Source: Paenibacillus beijingensis
Lineage (GTDB): Bacteria; Bacillota; Bacilli; Paenibacillales; Paenibacillaceae
Length of the DNA: 64,000 bases
Direction of reading: 5' to 3'
Assembly: GCF_000961095.1 (NCBI RefSeq)
Contig: NZ_CP011058.1
Coordinates: forward strand, 5,038,001-5,102,000
In this document: piece after piece, positions 1 through 8,146 of the stretch
Position numbering within the stretch: the first letter of the stretch is position 1
How the letters are laid out: the number at the start of each line of letters is the position of its first letter
Program-made: the position numbers and the translations under genes
Notes under the pieces: generated by a model
Seen by the model: only the letters and a program-made list of their open reading frames with translations
The model's database searches: none
Told to the model about the DNA's origin: nothing

Positions 1-2
1 AA

Positions 3-572
3 ACAAGAGTCGTACAGTGGCTGGGAATGATTTGCTTGCTTGCGGGGATTGCGCGGATCGGCATGACGCCATCGGCGTACATCTGGGGAACGGACAGCAT
101 GCCGGAACTGATTTTCGGGTACATCGCTTGTATCTTAATGTCGGTTTGCTCGATCGCCTTCTACCTCGTGCAGTCGAGGGAAACCGGCGTGCTTGGCTTT
201 ATCAGCGTACTTGGCATCAGTATCGGAAATGTAATCACGACGGCCTTGCTTTTCACTTCTTTTGTCATGGACACTACGGCTCCCAAACCAGACAGCATCA
301 TTGTAGCGATTTCCGGTATGGGAACCATGATCGGATTAACGGGCGGCACGTTGTTACTCGGTATCATGACGTTCCGCGCTAACGTGTTTCCTCGTTGGGT
401 GGTCGGTTTGCTTGTGCTCATGCTGCTCAGCGCGTTTCTGCCGGTCGCCGACAACAAGCTGTTCGCCCTGTTCTGGGGGCTTTCTTACGTCGGAATGGGC
501 TTCTGCATCTGGACTGGCAAGCTAAATTCGCGGTCGGAGCGCAAGAAGGCCGGGCTTGAGAGCGCACGTTAG
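3..572 (+). CDS. Multi-pass membrane protein, 5' end outside the window
   Basis: The frame is open to the left edge, so the true start probably lies before the window. The first internal ATG is at 27, and the first hydrophobic helix already begins upstream of it. Five to six hydrophobic segments follow, separated by short polar loops, and the protein ends in a basic tail rich in Arg, Lys and Glu, consistent with a cytoplasmic C-terminus. I do not recognise the family and see no catalytic motif. A hairpin follows the stop codon and suggests this is the last gene of its unit. Confidence 0.6.
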   Translation, partial: TRVVQWLGMICLLAGIARIGMTPSAYIWGTDSMPELIFGYIACILMSVCSIAFYLVQSRETGVLGFISVLGISIGNVITTALLFTSFVMDTTAPKPDSIIVAISGMGTMIGLTGGTLLLGIMTFRANVFPRWVVGLLVLMLLSAFLPVADNKLFALFWGLSYVGMGFCIWTGKLNSRSERKKAGLESAR

Positions 573-615
573 AAATGAAGAAATGTTACACTAATCTGCG
601 GGTTAGCAAAGGGAG

Positions 616-660
616 GCTGCCGATTATCCATCGGCAGCTTCGTTCTGTAAGTTTTTTTTA
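616..660 (+). terminator. Rho-independent terminator after the membrane protein
   Basis: A perfect 9-bp stem (gctgccgat at 616-624, atcggcagc at 630-638, loop tatcc) is followed, after a short gap, by a run of eight T at 652-659. It sits between two genes that face each other, so it probably ends the plus-strand gene. Confidence 0.65.
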
Positions 661-705
661 TTCAGCTATCATTCCCGTTAATTGCTTACCAACCGCTAGA
701 AACCA

Positions 706-1605
706 TTACTTATGCACGACAGGGATCCAGACTTCGCAATAGCTATTCCCACTCTCTGCAATTCCATACATTTCGAATTGGGGTCCGGATAACGCTTCAT
801 AAGAGGACATTGGGAACCACTCGGTATAGATGCGTTTCCATAAGTTCTGAATTTGGGAAACAGTCTGGTCCCGAGTGTACTCTTCTGTTGTGAATACAGC
901 CCATGTTAACGCAGGGATCTGTGCAACCGTATAATCTTCTTTATCTACTAGGCCGGAGTCAGGCATGAATCCGCAAATCATATACGGAAAGCGGCCCGCA
1001 TCTGCTTCACGATAGCACATAACGGCATTCACCGGCATAATTCCCCTGTTGGATTCGTTCCATACCTTATCTGATGCTTGCCCGATACGATCGACGGTGC
1101 CGTCGCTCAAAAGTCTTTGCCACATCTGCGGTATACCCTTCAGATTCTCCCCATTCTCCATAGTGAAAAGTTCCTCCACCCCGAAGACGGTAAAAGCTTC
1201 CTTTTCGATAATTTTGTAGTTCATCTCTTCTGCTCCTCTGATCGTAATGTGAAAAGATAGCCGGGGATAAGACTTCAGGCTAATTCCTTTCTGGCGCGAC
1301 AAAGTGGGGGTGACCCCATGCATTTTCTGAAATGCACGGGTGAATGCTTCCGGGGATTCGTATCCGTACTTCAACCCCAGATCAATAACCTTAATTTCGC
1401 TCTGCTGCAGCTCGAAGGCTGCGAGTGTCAACCGTCTTCGCCGGATATATTCGGATAATGGGATATCCGTCATGAATGAGAACATCCTTTGAAAATGGTA
1501 GACGGAGCAGCAAGCAATTCTTGCTGCAGTGTTGAAGTCGATCTCACCCGCCAGGTTATCCTCGATATACTCGAGGGCGCCGTTCATTCGTTTCAGCCAA
1601 TCCAT
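706..1605 (-). CDS. AraC-family regulator with GyrI-like effector domain
   Basis: Transcription factor of about 299 residues. Residues 5-105 form the AraC double helix-turn-helix, including the stretch YGYESPEAFTRAFQKMHG typical of the second HTH. The remainder (from about 130) resembles the GyrI/BmrR effector-binding fold that senses small hydrophobic ligands. The start is taken at MDWLKRMNG, the usual N-terminus of the family, with an AGGAGG about 13 bases upstream. An ATG 36 bases further upstream (1641) keeps the frame open but has a poor ribosome site. The gene stands alone, so its target is unknown. Confidence 0.85.
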   Translation of the reverse strand: MDWLKRMNGALEYIEDNLAGEIDFNTAARIACCSVYHFQRMFSFMTDIPLSEYIRRRRLTLAAFELQQSEIKVIDLGLKYGYESPEAFTRAFQKMHGVTPTLSRQKGISLKSYPRLSFHITIRGAEEMNYKIIEKEAFTVFGVEELFTMENGENLKGIPQMWQRLLSDGTVDRIGQASDKVWNESNRGIMPVNAVMCYREADAGRFPYMICGFMPDSGLVDKEDYTVAQIPALTWAVFTTEEYTRDQTVSQIQNLWKRIYTEWFPMSSYEALSGPQFEMYGIAESGNSYCEVWIPVVHK

Positions 1606-1721
1606 CCCGTTATATCGGCCTCCTTTTTCTACTCTGATCATAGAGCTTTCTTTTCATGAAGGCCTGGCAATTCATGCACCAATCTGCAAGGGTCACGGGC
1701 AACGAAATAATTTCTAAGCAC

Positions 1722-2075
1722 TCACCGGCGTCCACGAAAAGTGCGGCGCAAGTCCTCAACCCATTTGTCCGGGATTTCCCATGGGATGAAGTGTCCGCCA
1801 TGTTCATGGGCTGTGATGTTGACATGGTTATACCAAGGAGCGCGATCGCTGTCGAGAAAATGCTGTACGCGATTTTCGGTCGTGATACCCGGCGGATTTT
1901 CGTAACCCACGAAGGTTATTTCCGTTGGTGCCTCAATGACTGGCAATCGATTATGTGCAGGTGTCCATGGATAGCGGTTATTGTTCACATAGACGCGCAT
2001 TGAGGTTTCGATGGCGTAATTTACCCAGAAGATTGTTGCGTGTGTAAGGATGTCGTCCTTGGAAAAGACATTCTC
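1722..2075 (-). pseudogene. C-terminal remnant of an epoxide hydrolase (alpha/beta hydrolase)
   Basis: About 118 codons match the C-terminal third of EHN-type epoxide hydrolases: a lid helix segment around FSKDDILTHATIFW, then HEHGGHFIPWEIPD, which carries the catalytic-triad histidine. Intact family members are about 370-390 residues with an N-terminal cap and a nucleophile elbow; both are missing. The frame stays open to 2186, but residues upstream of 2075 look unrelated to the family. A transposase remnant follows directly, so an insertion followed by decay probably removed the 5' part. No function is expected. Confidence 0.75.
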
Positions 2076-2112
2076 AATATGAGAGCGGAAAATGCGATCC
2101 CGCGTACGAGAA

Positions 2113-2271
2113 GTCCTAAGCCAAATATTTCGAAGTGAAACTACGCCCAAACGAGGGACTGTTGTAAAACCTAAACAGGAGGCCATTGACGCGGCGGCCA
2201 GAAACTACGGCTATTTCGCTTTGCTCAGCAATGAGATCAAAGACCCGATCGAAGCGCTTGCTGTGTACTGA
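2113..2271 (+). mobile_element. Tail fragment of an IS1634/IS4-like transposase
   Basis: Reading frame 1 of the plus strand gives KPKQEAIDAAARNYGYFAL followed by LSNEIKDPIEALAVY and a TGA stop. This resembles the block of IS1634-like DDE transposases that normally continues with RNKDLVEKAF. The stop falls where that Arg codon would be (CGA to TGA would explain it); two more expected residues (N, K) follow the stop, then similarity ends. No terminal repeats or upstream catalytic region are visible, so this is a dead relic. Family assignment is from memory of the motif. Confidence 0.6.
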
Positions 2272-2364
2272 AATAAAAGCCCGCGATTTACACGGATTTT
2301 ATTCGGACCATTTTTTCACTTGAATTCCCTGCTGCTTGGCGGTTTTATTTGTACTTCTTTGATA

Positions 2365-2770
2365 CTAAAACAGGAGTTTTTCCTTGATTTCAGGCCATTC
2401 ATCGTCAATGATGCTGTAAAAGATATTGTCATGAACGGAACCATCCGGCTTTATTCTATGCTTACGGAAAACGCCTTCCTTCCTGACCCCTATCCGTTCG
2501 ACGGCTCTTTGCGAGCGGACATTCTGCCCGCTGACTGAAAACTGCGCGCGAATCAGCTTAAGCTCTTCAAAGCAATACTTCAGTAAAAGAAATTAGCACT
2601 CCGTATGTCAGCACTCGATCCAGTTCTTTGGCTGTATTCATCGTTCGCCATGTGAATTCCCATATTTCGGGAGAAATCAAGATGCGGGATAATTTCGCTT
2701 TGTGGCCAGTCTCCATCGGAACAAGACGAACGGTTTGCCCTTCCAATACGACATCTGTATTTATCCGCAT
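2365..2770 (-). pseudogene. GNAT acetyltransferase (RimJ/RimL type) with internal deletion
   Basis: The N-terminal part starts at an ATG (2770) with a GGAGGA ribosome site and reads MRINTDVVLEGQTVRLVPM, a normal GNAT start, but runs into a stop at 2567. In another frame, 2365-2580 reads YCFEELKLIRAQFSVSG, then RSQRAVERIGVRKEGVFRKH and a normal C-terminus at 2365, which is the acetyl-CoA-binding half of the same family. About 60-70 central residues are missing, and the two parts are out of frame. Intact proteins have about 190-200 residues. It is inactive unless it was misassembled. Confidence 0.8.
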
Positions 2771-2872
2771 GCCCCGCAGCTCCTCCGCCGATCATTGTGC
2801 TCTAATGTTAACCGGTTTAATAATTCCTGTCGATGACTACTATTTGCGCATAATAAGCAGTACTGCCGGCGC

Positions 2873-3688
2873 TTACGCGATCAGGAAAAAACAAAAAGCG
2901 AAGAACGGAAGCACAGACCACGTGAAAATGGAATAACCAAGAAGCGTCTGCCAACCTATGGCTGCTAATCCAAGCAAGTAAGCTATACCGGTAATATGGA
3001 TTAGCGAATGGCGTGACGTGGGAATAATCGGTTTTCGTTCACTCAACCAGGCGACAACTGGCACGGCCTGCAGTGCATGGAAGCCGAGACCATGAAGCCA
3101 AATAATATTTCCATGCATGCCGGTGAAGCGGCTTTGAATTAAAGAAATCAAAATCCCGGCCGCAAATGACAGCATAACCGCGAGCATGGCATAGCGAATG
3201 CTTAATACCAGCTCCGGACGGAGAACATAGGCTCTTAAGCGGAAATATTGAATCGCCAGAAATAAATAAAACAGTACCAAAAGAAGAACCACAACTGCAA
3301 AAACCGTACTGACGGTGACATCGAAGGTTGTTCCGTTGTCATTTACGAATCTCGGGTTCACGCCGCGAAAATTTTGTACATTTTCCGCAAAGTAAAAATA
3401 AAGCGCAATTGTAATAAAAGCCCAGCTAAGGAATGATTTGCTTCTTCTTCCCGTCGCAGATAACGGAAGGATCGCCGCTGTCGACAATAGAAACAGGCCC
3501 AGCGCGGTATTAAAGGAGAATGCTTTGGCAATATTACCTTCTGGGGCTACAGATGCACCATAAACCATAACCCATGCCCCACAAATTCCGGCAAGCAGAA
3601 AGCCAAGCAGGCTGGTAAGCACCAGCCATTTCTCCCCTTCAAATAGCTTCGCACCCGTTTTTATTCCGTGAGCCGCCCGATAATTCAA
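2873..3688 (-). CDS. Eight-helix membrane protein, unknown function
   Basis: The 271-residue protein has about eight hydrophobic segments spread over its whole length and starts with a short polar N-terminus (MNYRAAHGIKTG). A polar loop near residues 100-120 (NPRFVNDNGTTFDVT) is probably extracellular. No transporter or enzyme signature is visible. The start ATG has a ribosome site (GAAGG) about 10 bases upstream. It is not clearly in an operon: the next same-strand gene upstream, asd, ends in its own terminator. No function is assigned. Confidence 0.7.
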   Translation of the reverse strand: MNYRAAHGIKTGAKLFEGEKWLVLTSLLGFLLAGICGAWVMVYGASVAPEGNIAKAFSFNTALGLFLLSTAAILPLSATGRRSKSFLSWAFITIALYFYFAENVQNFRGVNPRFVNDNGTTFDVTVSTVFAVVVLLLVLFYLFLAIQYFRLRAYVLRPELVLSIRYAMLAVMLSFAAGILISLIQSRFTGMHGNIIWLHGLGFHALQAVPVVAWLSERKPIIPTSRHSLIHITGIAYLLGLAAIGWQTLLGYSIFTWSVLPFFAFCFFLIA

Positions 3689-3870
3689 CTTCCAACACCT
3701 TCCTTCAGTAATTGATGACTCTCACTTTATAGGAAGGAGCTGTCGATTTGATCGAGCGAAAGATTGAATCCCGGCTGGACCTGGGGCCGGTTTCATTCTC
3801 AGCCTTAATTTGGAGAATGCCATGCTTCCACAGGTGGTGGCGAACAGCGGATAGACTTATGCGGTTAGAT

Positions 3871-3912
3871 GAAAACAGCAAGCTCCTGAAAAATATCAGA
3901 AAGCTTGCTGTA
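3871..3912 (-). terminator. Terminator of asd
   Basis: A 9-bp stem (cagcaagct 3876-3884 with agcttgctg 3902-3910) has an inner ctga/tcag extension. On the minus strand it is followed by TTTTC. It lies about 35 bases past the asd stop codon. The rest of the 255-base gap between asd and the membrane protein holds nothing I can identify. Confidence 0.55.
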
Positions 3913-3944
3913 TTGTCTAACAATGCGAAGTTGTATGCTTGATT

Positions 3945-5030
3945 CTACTTTGCCTGAATGTACCCTTCTGCTTTAAGCAACTCGGCAATCAGGACGGCGC
4001 CGCCGGCCGCTCCGCGCAACGTATTGTGCGACAGCCCTACAAATTTGAAATCGTAGATGGAATCCTCGCGCAATCTGCCGACTGAAACTCCCATACCGCG
4101 CTCAATGTCGCGATCAAGTTTCGTCTGCGGTCTGTTCTCTTCTTCAAAATACGTGATGAATTGCTTTGGCGCGCTCGGTAAACCAAGCTCCTGCGGGCGT
4201 CCTTTAAAATTCAGCCAGCGATCGAGAATTTCTTCTTTCGAAGGTGTGTTCTCGAAAGATGCAAATACGGTAGCCAAATGTCCATCCGTTACTGGAACTC
4301 GAATACACTGTGTCGTAATCAAAGGTGCGCTGGCTTTAATGATTTCACCATTTTCAATCGTGCCCCAGATGCGCAGCGGCTCCTGTTCGCTTTTTTCTTC
4401 CTCGCCGCCAATATAAGGGATGACATTATCCAACATCTCCGGCCAGTCTGTAAAATTTTTGCCGGCGCCGGAAATCGCCTGATACGTCGATGCAACGACT
4501 TTCGTCGGCTTGTAATCCAGCAGTGCATGAAGTGCCGGCACATAGCTCTGAATCGAGCAGTTGGGCTTAACGGCAATAAAACCGGTCGCGGTTCCCAGCC
4601 GTTTTCTCTGGGCCGCAATGACCTCAATATGTCCCGGATTAATTTCCGGAATGACCATCGGGATGTCAGGCGTCCAGCGGTGAGCCGAATTATTGGAAAT
4701 AACGGGCGTCCCCGTTTTCGCGTATGCTTCTTCCAGTGCTTGGATTTCATTCTTTTTCATATCGACTGCACAAAAAATGAAATCGACTCCGCCTGCAACC
4801 TCTTCCACTTTCGAAGCATCCTGAACGACGATATTTTTCACTTCTTCAGGAATAGGGCCTTGCAGCTTCCATCTGCCTTGCACAGATTCTTCATACGTTT
4901 TGCCTGCCGAACCGGCGCTCGCTGCAATGGCTGTTACTTTAAACCAGGGATGCTGATCCAGCAATTGAACGAATCGCTGACCGACCATGCCCGTTCCTCC
5001 GACAATACCAACCTTCAATTGTTCTGACAT
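3945..5030 (-). CDS. asd: Aspartate-semialdehyde dehydrogenase, long (archaeal/fungal-like) form
   Basis: Reduces aspartyl phosphate to aspartate semialdehyde with NADPH, the branch point to lysine, threonine and methionine. The N-terminus carries the Rossmann motif GIVGGTGMVGQRF. The catalytic cysteine lies in VKPNCSIQSYVPALHAL near residue 157. At 361 residues it matches the longer archaeal/yeast-type subfamily rather than the 330-340-residue bacterial type. The start is set at MSEQLKVG, with AAAGGA about 11 bases upstream; a TTG 21 bases earlier is less likely. A T-box leader lies between its promoter and start codon, so expression should follow tRNA charging. Confidence 0.93.
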   Translation of the reverse strand: MSEQLKVGIVGGTGMVGQRFVQLLDQHPWFKVTAIAASAGSAGKTYEESVQGRWKLQGPIPEEVKNIVVQDASKVEEVAGGVDFIFCAVDMKKNEIQALEEAYAKTGTPVISNNSAHRWTPDIPMVIPEINPGHIEVIAAQRKRLGTATGFIAVKPNCSIQSYVPALHALLDYKPTKVVASTYQAISGAGKNFTDWPEMLDNVIPYIGGEEEKSEQEPLRIWGTIENGEIIKASAPLITTQCIRVPVTDGHLATVFASFENTPSKEEILDRWLNFKGRPQELGLPSAPKQFITYFEEENRPQTKLDRDIERGMGVSVGRLREDSIYDFKFVGLSHNTLRGAAGGAVLIAELLKAEGYIQAK

Positions 5031-5176
5031 AAACGATTCAAATCCTTTCAATAAGCATGATTAATGAGAACCAACGAAATAAGACCTAGGATGCTGTTCA
5101 GTTCTTCCATAAATAACTATTCAAACCGTCTGATTTGGTGTACCGTGTGTTGCATGTGAACTGTATTTTGTGTGAA

Positions 5177-5480
5177 CAATAAAAAAATCCCACCCCCAAG
5201 ACTCAAGTCAGTCTCAGGGACGAGATTGTATACTCGTGGTACCACCCCAAATTCGCCAATATGTCGCCATATCAGCCTTTTTAAGTACGGCATTACAATG
5301 GAATGCTTATACTCTAGCTCTGTAACAGGAGCTCCTGGCACACCACCCCCCTTTCAATGAGTTCCGATGTGCTGCTCTGAGGCTTTTTTCAATAAACAAT
5401 TCTTTGCTCCTTTTCAGCTAACGGAGCTCTCTGTGAAAGAATCCATCTATTTACTCTTCTCTTCATCGCATTTGAATGTT
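5177..5480 (-). promoter_or_regulatory. T-box riboswitch upstream of asd, specifier probably AAA (Lys)
   Basis: On the minus strand the leader shows the conserved T-box GGGTGGTACCACG (5247-5235), then a terminator stem CCCTGAGACT/AGTCTTGGGG and a run of seven T at 5187-5181. Upstream is a Stem I apical region (AGAGAGCTCCGTTAGCTG, 4 A, GGAGC), an AGTA motif, and a base helix CGATG/CATCG. Opposite AGTA the sequence reads GAA A AAA G; aligned by eye with the glyQS-type specifier loop, this gives codon AAA. Uncharged tRNA-Lys would then allow read-through into asd. The class is clear; the specifier call is inference. Confidence 0.85.
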
Positions 5481-5486
5481 GCGATT

Positions 5487-5515
5487 ATTTTACCAGATAA
5501 CGCTTGTAAGGTAAA
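5487..5515 (-). promoter_or_regulatory. Probable sigma-A promoter of the asd leader
   Basis: On the minus strand TTTACC (5515-5510) and TAAAAT (5492-5487) are separated by 17 bases. The expected start point falls just before the first helix of the T-box. It also lies just past the stop codon of the DUF2935 gene. Confidence 0.5.
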
Positions 5516-5555
5516 TATCATTTATAAAAATTTCGATAACATTTCAATTGTACTT

Positions 5556-6353
5556 CTATGCCTCGATTCTAGGTTTAGCCGGATTGCAGTCCGGATCGGA
5601 TACCATTCCGTGAAGGGCTAATTTTGTAAGATAATAACACTCTTCTCTCATCATATGATCCGGTATAAGCGGGGAGATACGGTCAAGCACTTCGGCCGTA
5701 AGTTCCATCTCTTCCAGCTCTCTAAGAAAGGAAATGAATAATGCCATCTCCAATTCAATCTCATGATGAAACCTTTTGAAAGCAGGGAAATTCCGCAGTT
5801 TTGTTCTCATATATCCTGCCATCTCGATGCTCTTCATATAGAGCTGTTGGAAATGGGCTTCAAATTTCACACTCTTTTGGAGCAAACGTTTTTCAACCGC
5901 ATCTAAATCCATTGCTATTGCCGCTGCGTGCCCAGCTGCATCGGGAAGCCACAGCAAGTCATGATGCAACGGATCAAACAGGGGTACGGGCTTGCCTGCG
6001 AGCAGATCCGTTAAAATACGCAAGTATTCCTCTAATTCATTTACCATATGGTTAATGAACGTTGGGGTAAATCCGATTGTTATTTGGCCCAGGAGTAACC
6101 TCTCCAGAATGTCCAGCTTGAATTTCCGCAATTCGATGGTGACCGAATAGGCTTGCTCGTTAATTGTTGCGGCTTCCGTCTCGGATTTGATGCCGCGGGA
6201 AAGCTCCAATAAATGATCGAACGCCTGAATAAAATATTGCGCCTTTTGAATAGCCGGCGTTTCCTTCGGTGATAGAGCGTTTAGAATGAACCTGCTGTGA
6301 TCCCCTAAAATTTGCAGCCAAAACCGGTGTTCGTATAGTGCCGATTGAACCAA
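5556..6353 (-). CDS. DUF2935 domain protein
   Basis: An all-helical protein of 265 residues with two related halves. The N-terminal half opens with LYEHRFWLQILGDHSRFI and the second with a matching helix around KFEAHFQQLYMKSIEMAGYM. The E/H pairs in these helices suggest a metal-binding four-helix bundle, which is known for the fold but not demonstrated here. Bacillus and Clostridium genomes carry such proteins, often of unknown role. It is transcribed away from the neighbouring amidohydrolase, and the T-box leader of asd begins just after its stop. Confidence 0.85.
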   Translation of the reverse strand: MVQSALYEHRFWLQILGDHSRFILNALSPKETPAIQKAQYFIQAFDHLLELSRGIKSETEAATINEQAYSVTIELRKFKLDILERLLLGQITIGFTPTFINHMVNELEEYLRILTDLLAGKPVPLFDPLHHDLLWLPDAAGHAAAIAMDLDAVEKRLLQKSVKFEAHFQQLYMKSIEMAGYMRTKLRNFPAFKRFHHEIELEMALFISFLRELEEMELTAEVLDRISPLIPDHMMREECYYLTKLALHGMVSDPDCNPAKPRIEA

Positions 6354-6438
6354 GAGACGAAACCTCCTTTTAGACCCGTTAACATGTCGGATAAAAAAAG
6401 GATATGAAGCAATTGGCTGGATGATGACGTATGTTACC

Positions 6439-6466
6439 TTGACAAAACTCCATCGAAAATTATACT
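6439..6466 (+). promoter_or_regulatory. Promoter of the amidohydrolase gene
   Basis: TTGACA at 6439-6444 and TATACT at 6461-6466 are separated by 16 bases, about 40 bases before the start codon at 6508. A perfect -35 makes this a strong candidate. Confidence 0.65.
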
Positions 6467-6507
6467 TTCAAGTCATCACAGATTACTTCGTGAATGGAGG
6501 CGTTACG

Positions 6508-7800
6508 ATGGCAGATCTTATCCTGGCACATGGCACCGTCATCAATAGAGAGGGCAAACTCCTTTCGGATCGGCACGTATTGGTTCGGGACGGACAAATC
6601 TTGGCTGTGAACGAGGGGCCGCTCCCCGCTGCCGGCAAGGTGGTGGACTGTACCGGCTGCTTCATCACGCCGGGCCTCGTGAATTTGCATACCCACACCC
6701 CAATGGTGCTGTTCCGCGGCTTCGCGGAAGATGTATCCATTAACGACTGGTTCAATACCCGGATCTGGCCATACGAGAGCCGTTTGACGCCCGACGACGT
6801 CTATACCGGTGCCCGCCTGGCCATCGTCGAGATGATCGAGAATGGCGTGACCGCTTTTGCCGATCATTATTTTGAAGCCGGCCGAATTGCGGACGCCATC
6901 ATCGAGACGGGAATTCGCGCCGAGCTTTCCCCCACCATATTTGGCTTGGGTGAAGGCGTTGAAGAAGCGATTGATGCGGCGGCGGACCTTATTCAGCAGC
7001 GTCGAAACGAAAACTCACGGCTTACTTTCCGCATGGGTCCACACGCACCATACACTTGTCCGGCACCGGTGCTTCAAGCAATCGTACGGCGGGCGAAGGA
7101 ACTGGGTGTGGGCGTTCACATTCATGCATCCGAGACATCGGTTCAGGTAACGGAATCGTTGAGAGACCAAGGAATGACACCGTTTGAAGTGCTTGCCGGC
7201 GCAGGAATATTCGATTTGCCGGTAACCATCGCACACGGCCTATGGCTGGAGGAATCAGACCTTCGGTTCCTTACCCCGGACACCTGGTTTGCAGCCTGTC
7301 CCAAGACCTACCTTAAGCTGGCCGCGGGAGAAGGAAATCTCTGGAACTTTCATGATCGGCTAAATGTTGCGATCGGGACAGACGGAGCGGCGAGCTCCAA
7401 TACGTTGAACCCGCTTGAGCAAGCGCGTCTATGGGCATTGGTCGGCAAGCAAACTTCCGGGCGGGCAGATCGCTTTTTGCTGGAAGAAGCTTGGCGGCTG
7501 CTAATGAACGGGCACCGGGCGATGGGACTGCCCACCGGGGATGTGTCTGAAGGATATGAGGCAGACCTGGTAGTCTGGGACCTTCAGCAGCCCAATACGG
7601 CGCCGGTGCACAATCCGCTCGCGGCGCTGATTTATAGCGCGGAATCCCGCAATGTCCGGGATGTCCTCGTTCAAGGACGGTTCCTTAAGCAAGACTTTCG
7701 GGTCGTCAGTCTGGACGCTCGGGAAGCACTGGCAGCTGCGGATCATGCCGCTCGGCTGCTGTTTAACGAGGGGCCAGGGCAGGCAAAGGTTACATACTAA
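6508..7800 (+). CDS. Amidohydrolase of the TrzA/MtaD family (adenosine-type or other deaminase)
   Basis: Metal-dependent hydrolase of 430 residues, start chosen at MADLILAHG because GGAGG lies 7 bases upstream; an upstream ATG (6421) would overlap the promoter. Metal and catalytic residues are visible: HTHTP near residue 65, HIHASET near 207, AHGLWL near 238, and GTDGAASSN near 290. The family includes 5-methylthioadenosine/S-adenosylhomocysteine deaminases, and that is the best general guess, but triazine, guanine and pterin deaminases share these motifs. Sulfur-recycling genes elsewhere in the window fit an MTA role without proving it. Confidence 0.85.
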   Translation: MADLILAHGTVINREGKLLSDRHVLVRDGQILAVNEGPLPAAGKVVDCTGCFITPGLVNLHTHTPMVLFRGFAEDVSINDWFNTRIWPYESRLTPDDVYTGARLAIVEMIENGVTAFADHYFEAGRIADAIIETGIRAELSPTIFGLGEGVEEAIDAAADLIQQRRNENSRLTFRMGPHAPYTCPAPVLQAIVRRAKELGVGVHIHASETSVQVTESLRDQGMTPFEVLAGAGIFDLPVTIAHGLWLEESDLRFLTPDTWFAACPKTYLKLAAGEGNLWNFHDRLNVAIGTDGAASSNTLNPLEQARLWALVGKQTSGRADRFLLEEAWRLLMNGHRAMGLPTGDVSEGYEADLVVWDLQQPNTAPVHNPLAALIYSAESRNVRDVLVQGRFLKQDFRVVSLDAREALAAADHAARLLFNEGPGQAKVTY

Positions 7801-7804
7801 AAGC

Positions 7805-7836
7805 GGCAGGCTGCCGAAAGGAATCGGCAGCCTGCC
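7805..7836 (+). terminator. Strong hairpin after the amidohydrolase
   Basis: A perfect 13-bp inverted repeat (7805-7817 with 7824-7836, loop aaggaa) begins four bases after the stop codon. No T-run follows, so termination may be inefficient, or the stem may mainly protect the mRNA 3' end. It also lies just past the end of the converging small gene. Confidence 0.6.
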
Positions 7837-7849
7837 TCCTAAAGATAAT

Positions 7850-7978
7850 TTACGTTGTAGTATGTTCCGCATCATACTCGCTGGAAAGCTCTTTCAGCGA
7901 CTTGATTTTACCATGGGGATGCTGCTCCTGCTTGCGTGACTTCCATGCAGCTTCTTTTCTGCGCTTCTGCTGGCTCAT
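7850..7978 (-). CDS. 42-residue basic protein, unknown
   Basis: The ATG at 7978 has an AGGAGG 9 bases upstream, an ideal start. The product begins MSQQKRRKEAAWKSRKQEQH and continues with a helix-forming acidic C-terminus (IKSLKELSSEYDAEH). Lys, Arg, Gln and Glu dominate, and there is no membrane segment or signal peptide. Strong translation signals and sensible codon use suggest a real gene, but I recognise no family. It lies alone between the amidohydrolase and metE. Confidence 0.6.
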   Translation of the reverse strand: MSQQKRRKEAAWKSRKQEQHPHGKIKSLKELSSEYDAEHTTT

Positions 7979-8146
7979 CTCGGATAGCCTCCTATGGAAT
8001 GCGTCATGTACAACATGGTTTAGTTTGCTAAATATTACCGCTATTCATACACATTGGTTTGCAATGTTAAGCGAGTCAATTATTCGTTAAAGCAAGTTTG
8101 AACCGTAATTGTGAAGCAGCGTCAATCGCTCCGGATGTTAAGCCAA

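Noticed and set aside
1656..2003. Plus-strand frame of 115 codons opposite the epoxide hydrolase remnant
   Set aside because: The minus strand explains the conservation; the plus-strand reading has no domain.
3748..3942. 64-codon plus-strand frame between asd and the membrane protein
   Set aside because: Contains the asd terminator hairpin and has no ribosome site or recognisable product.
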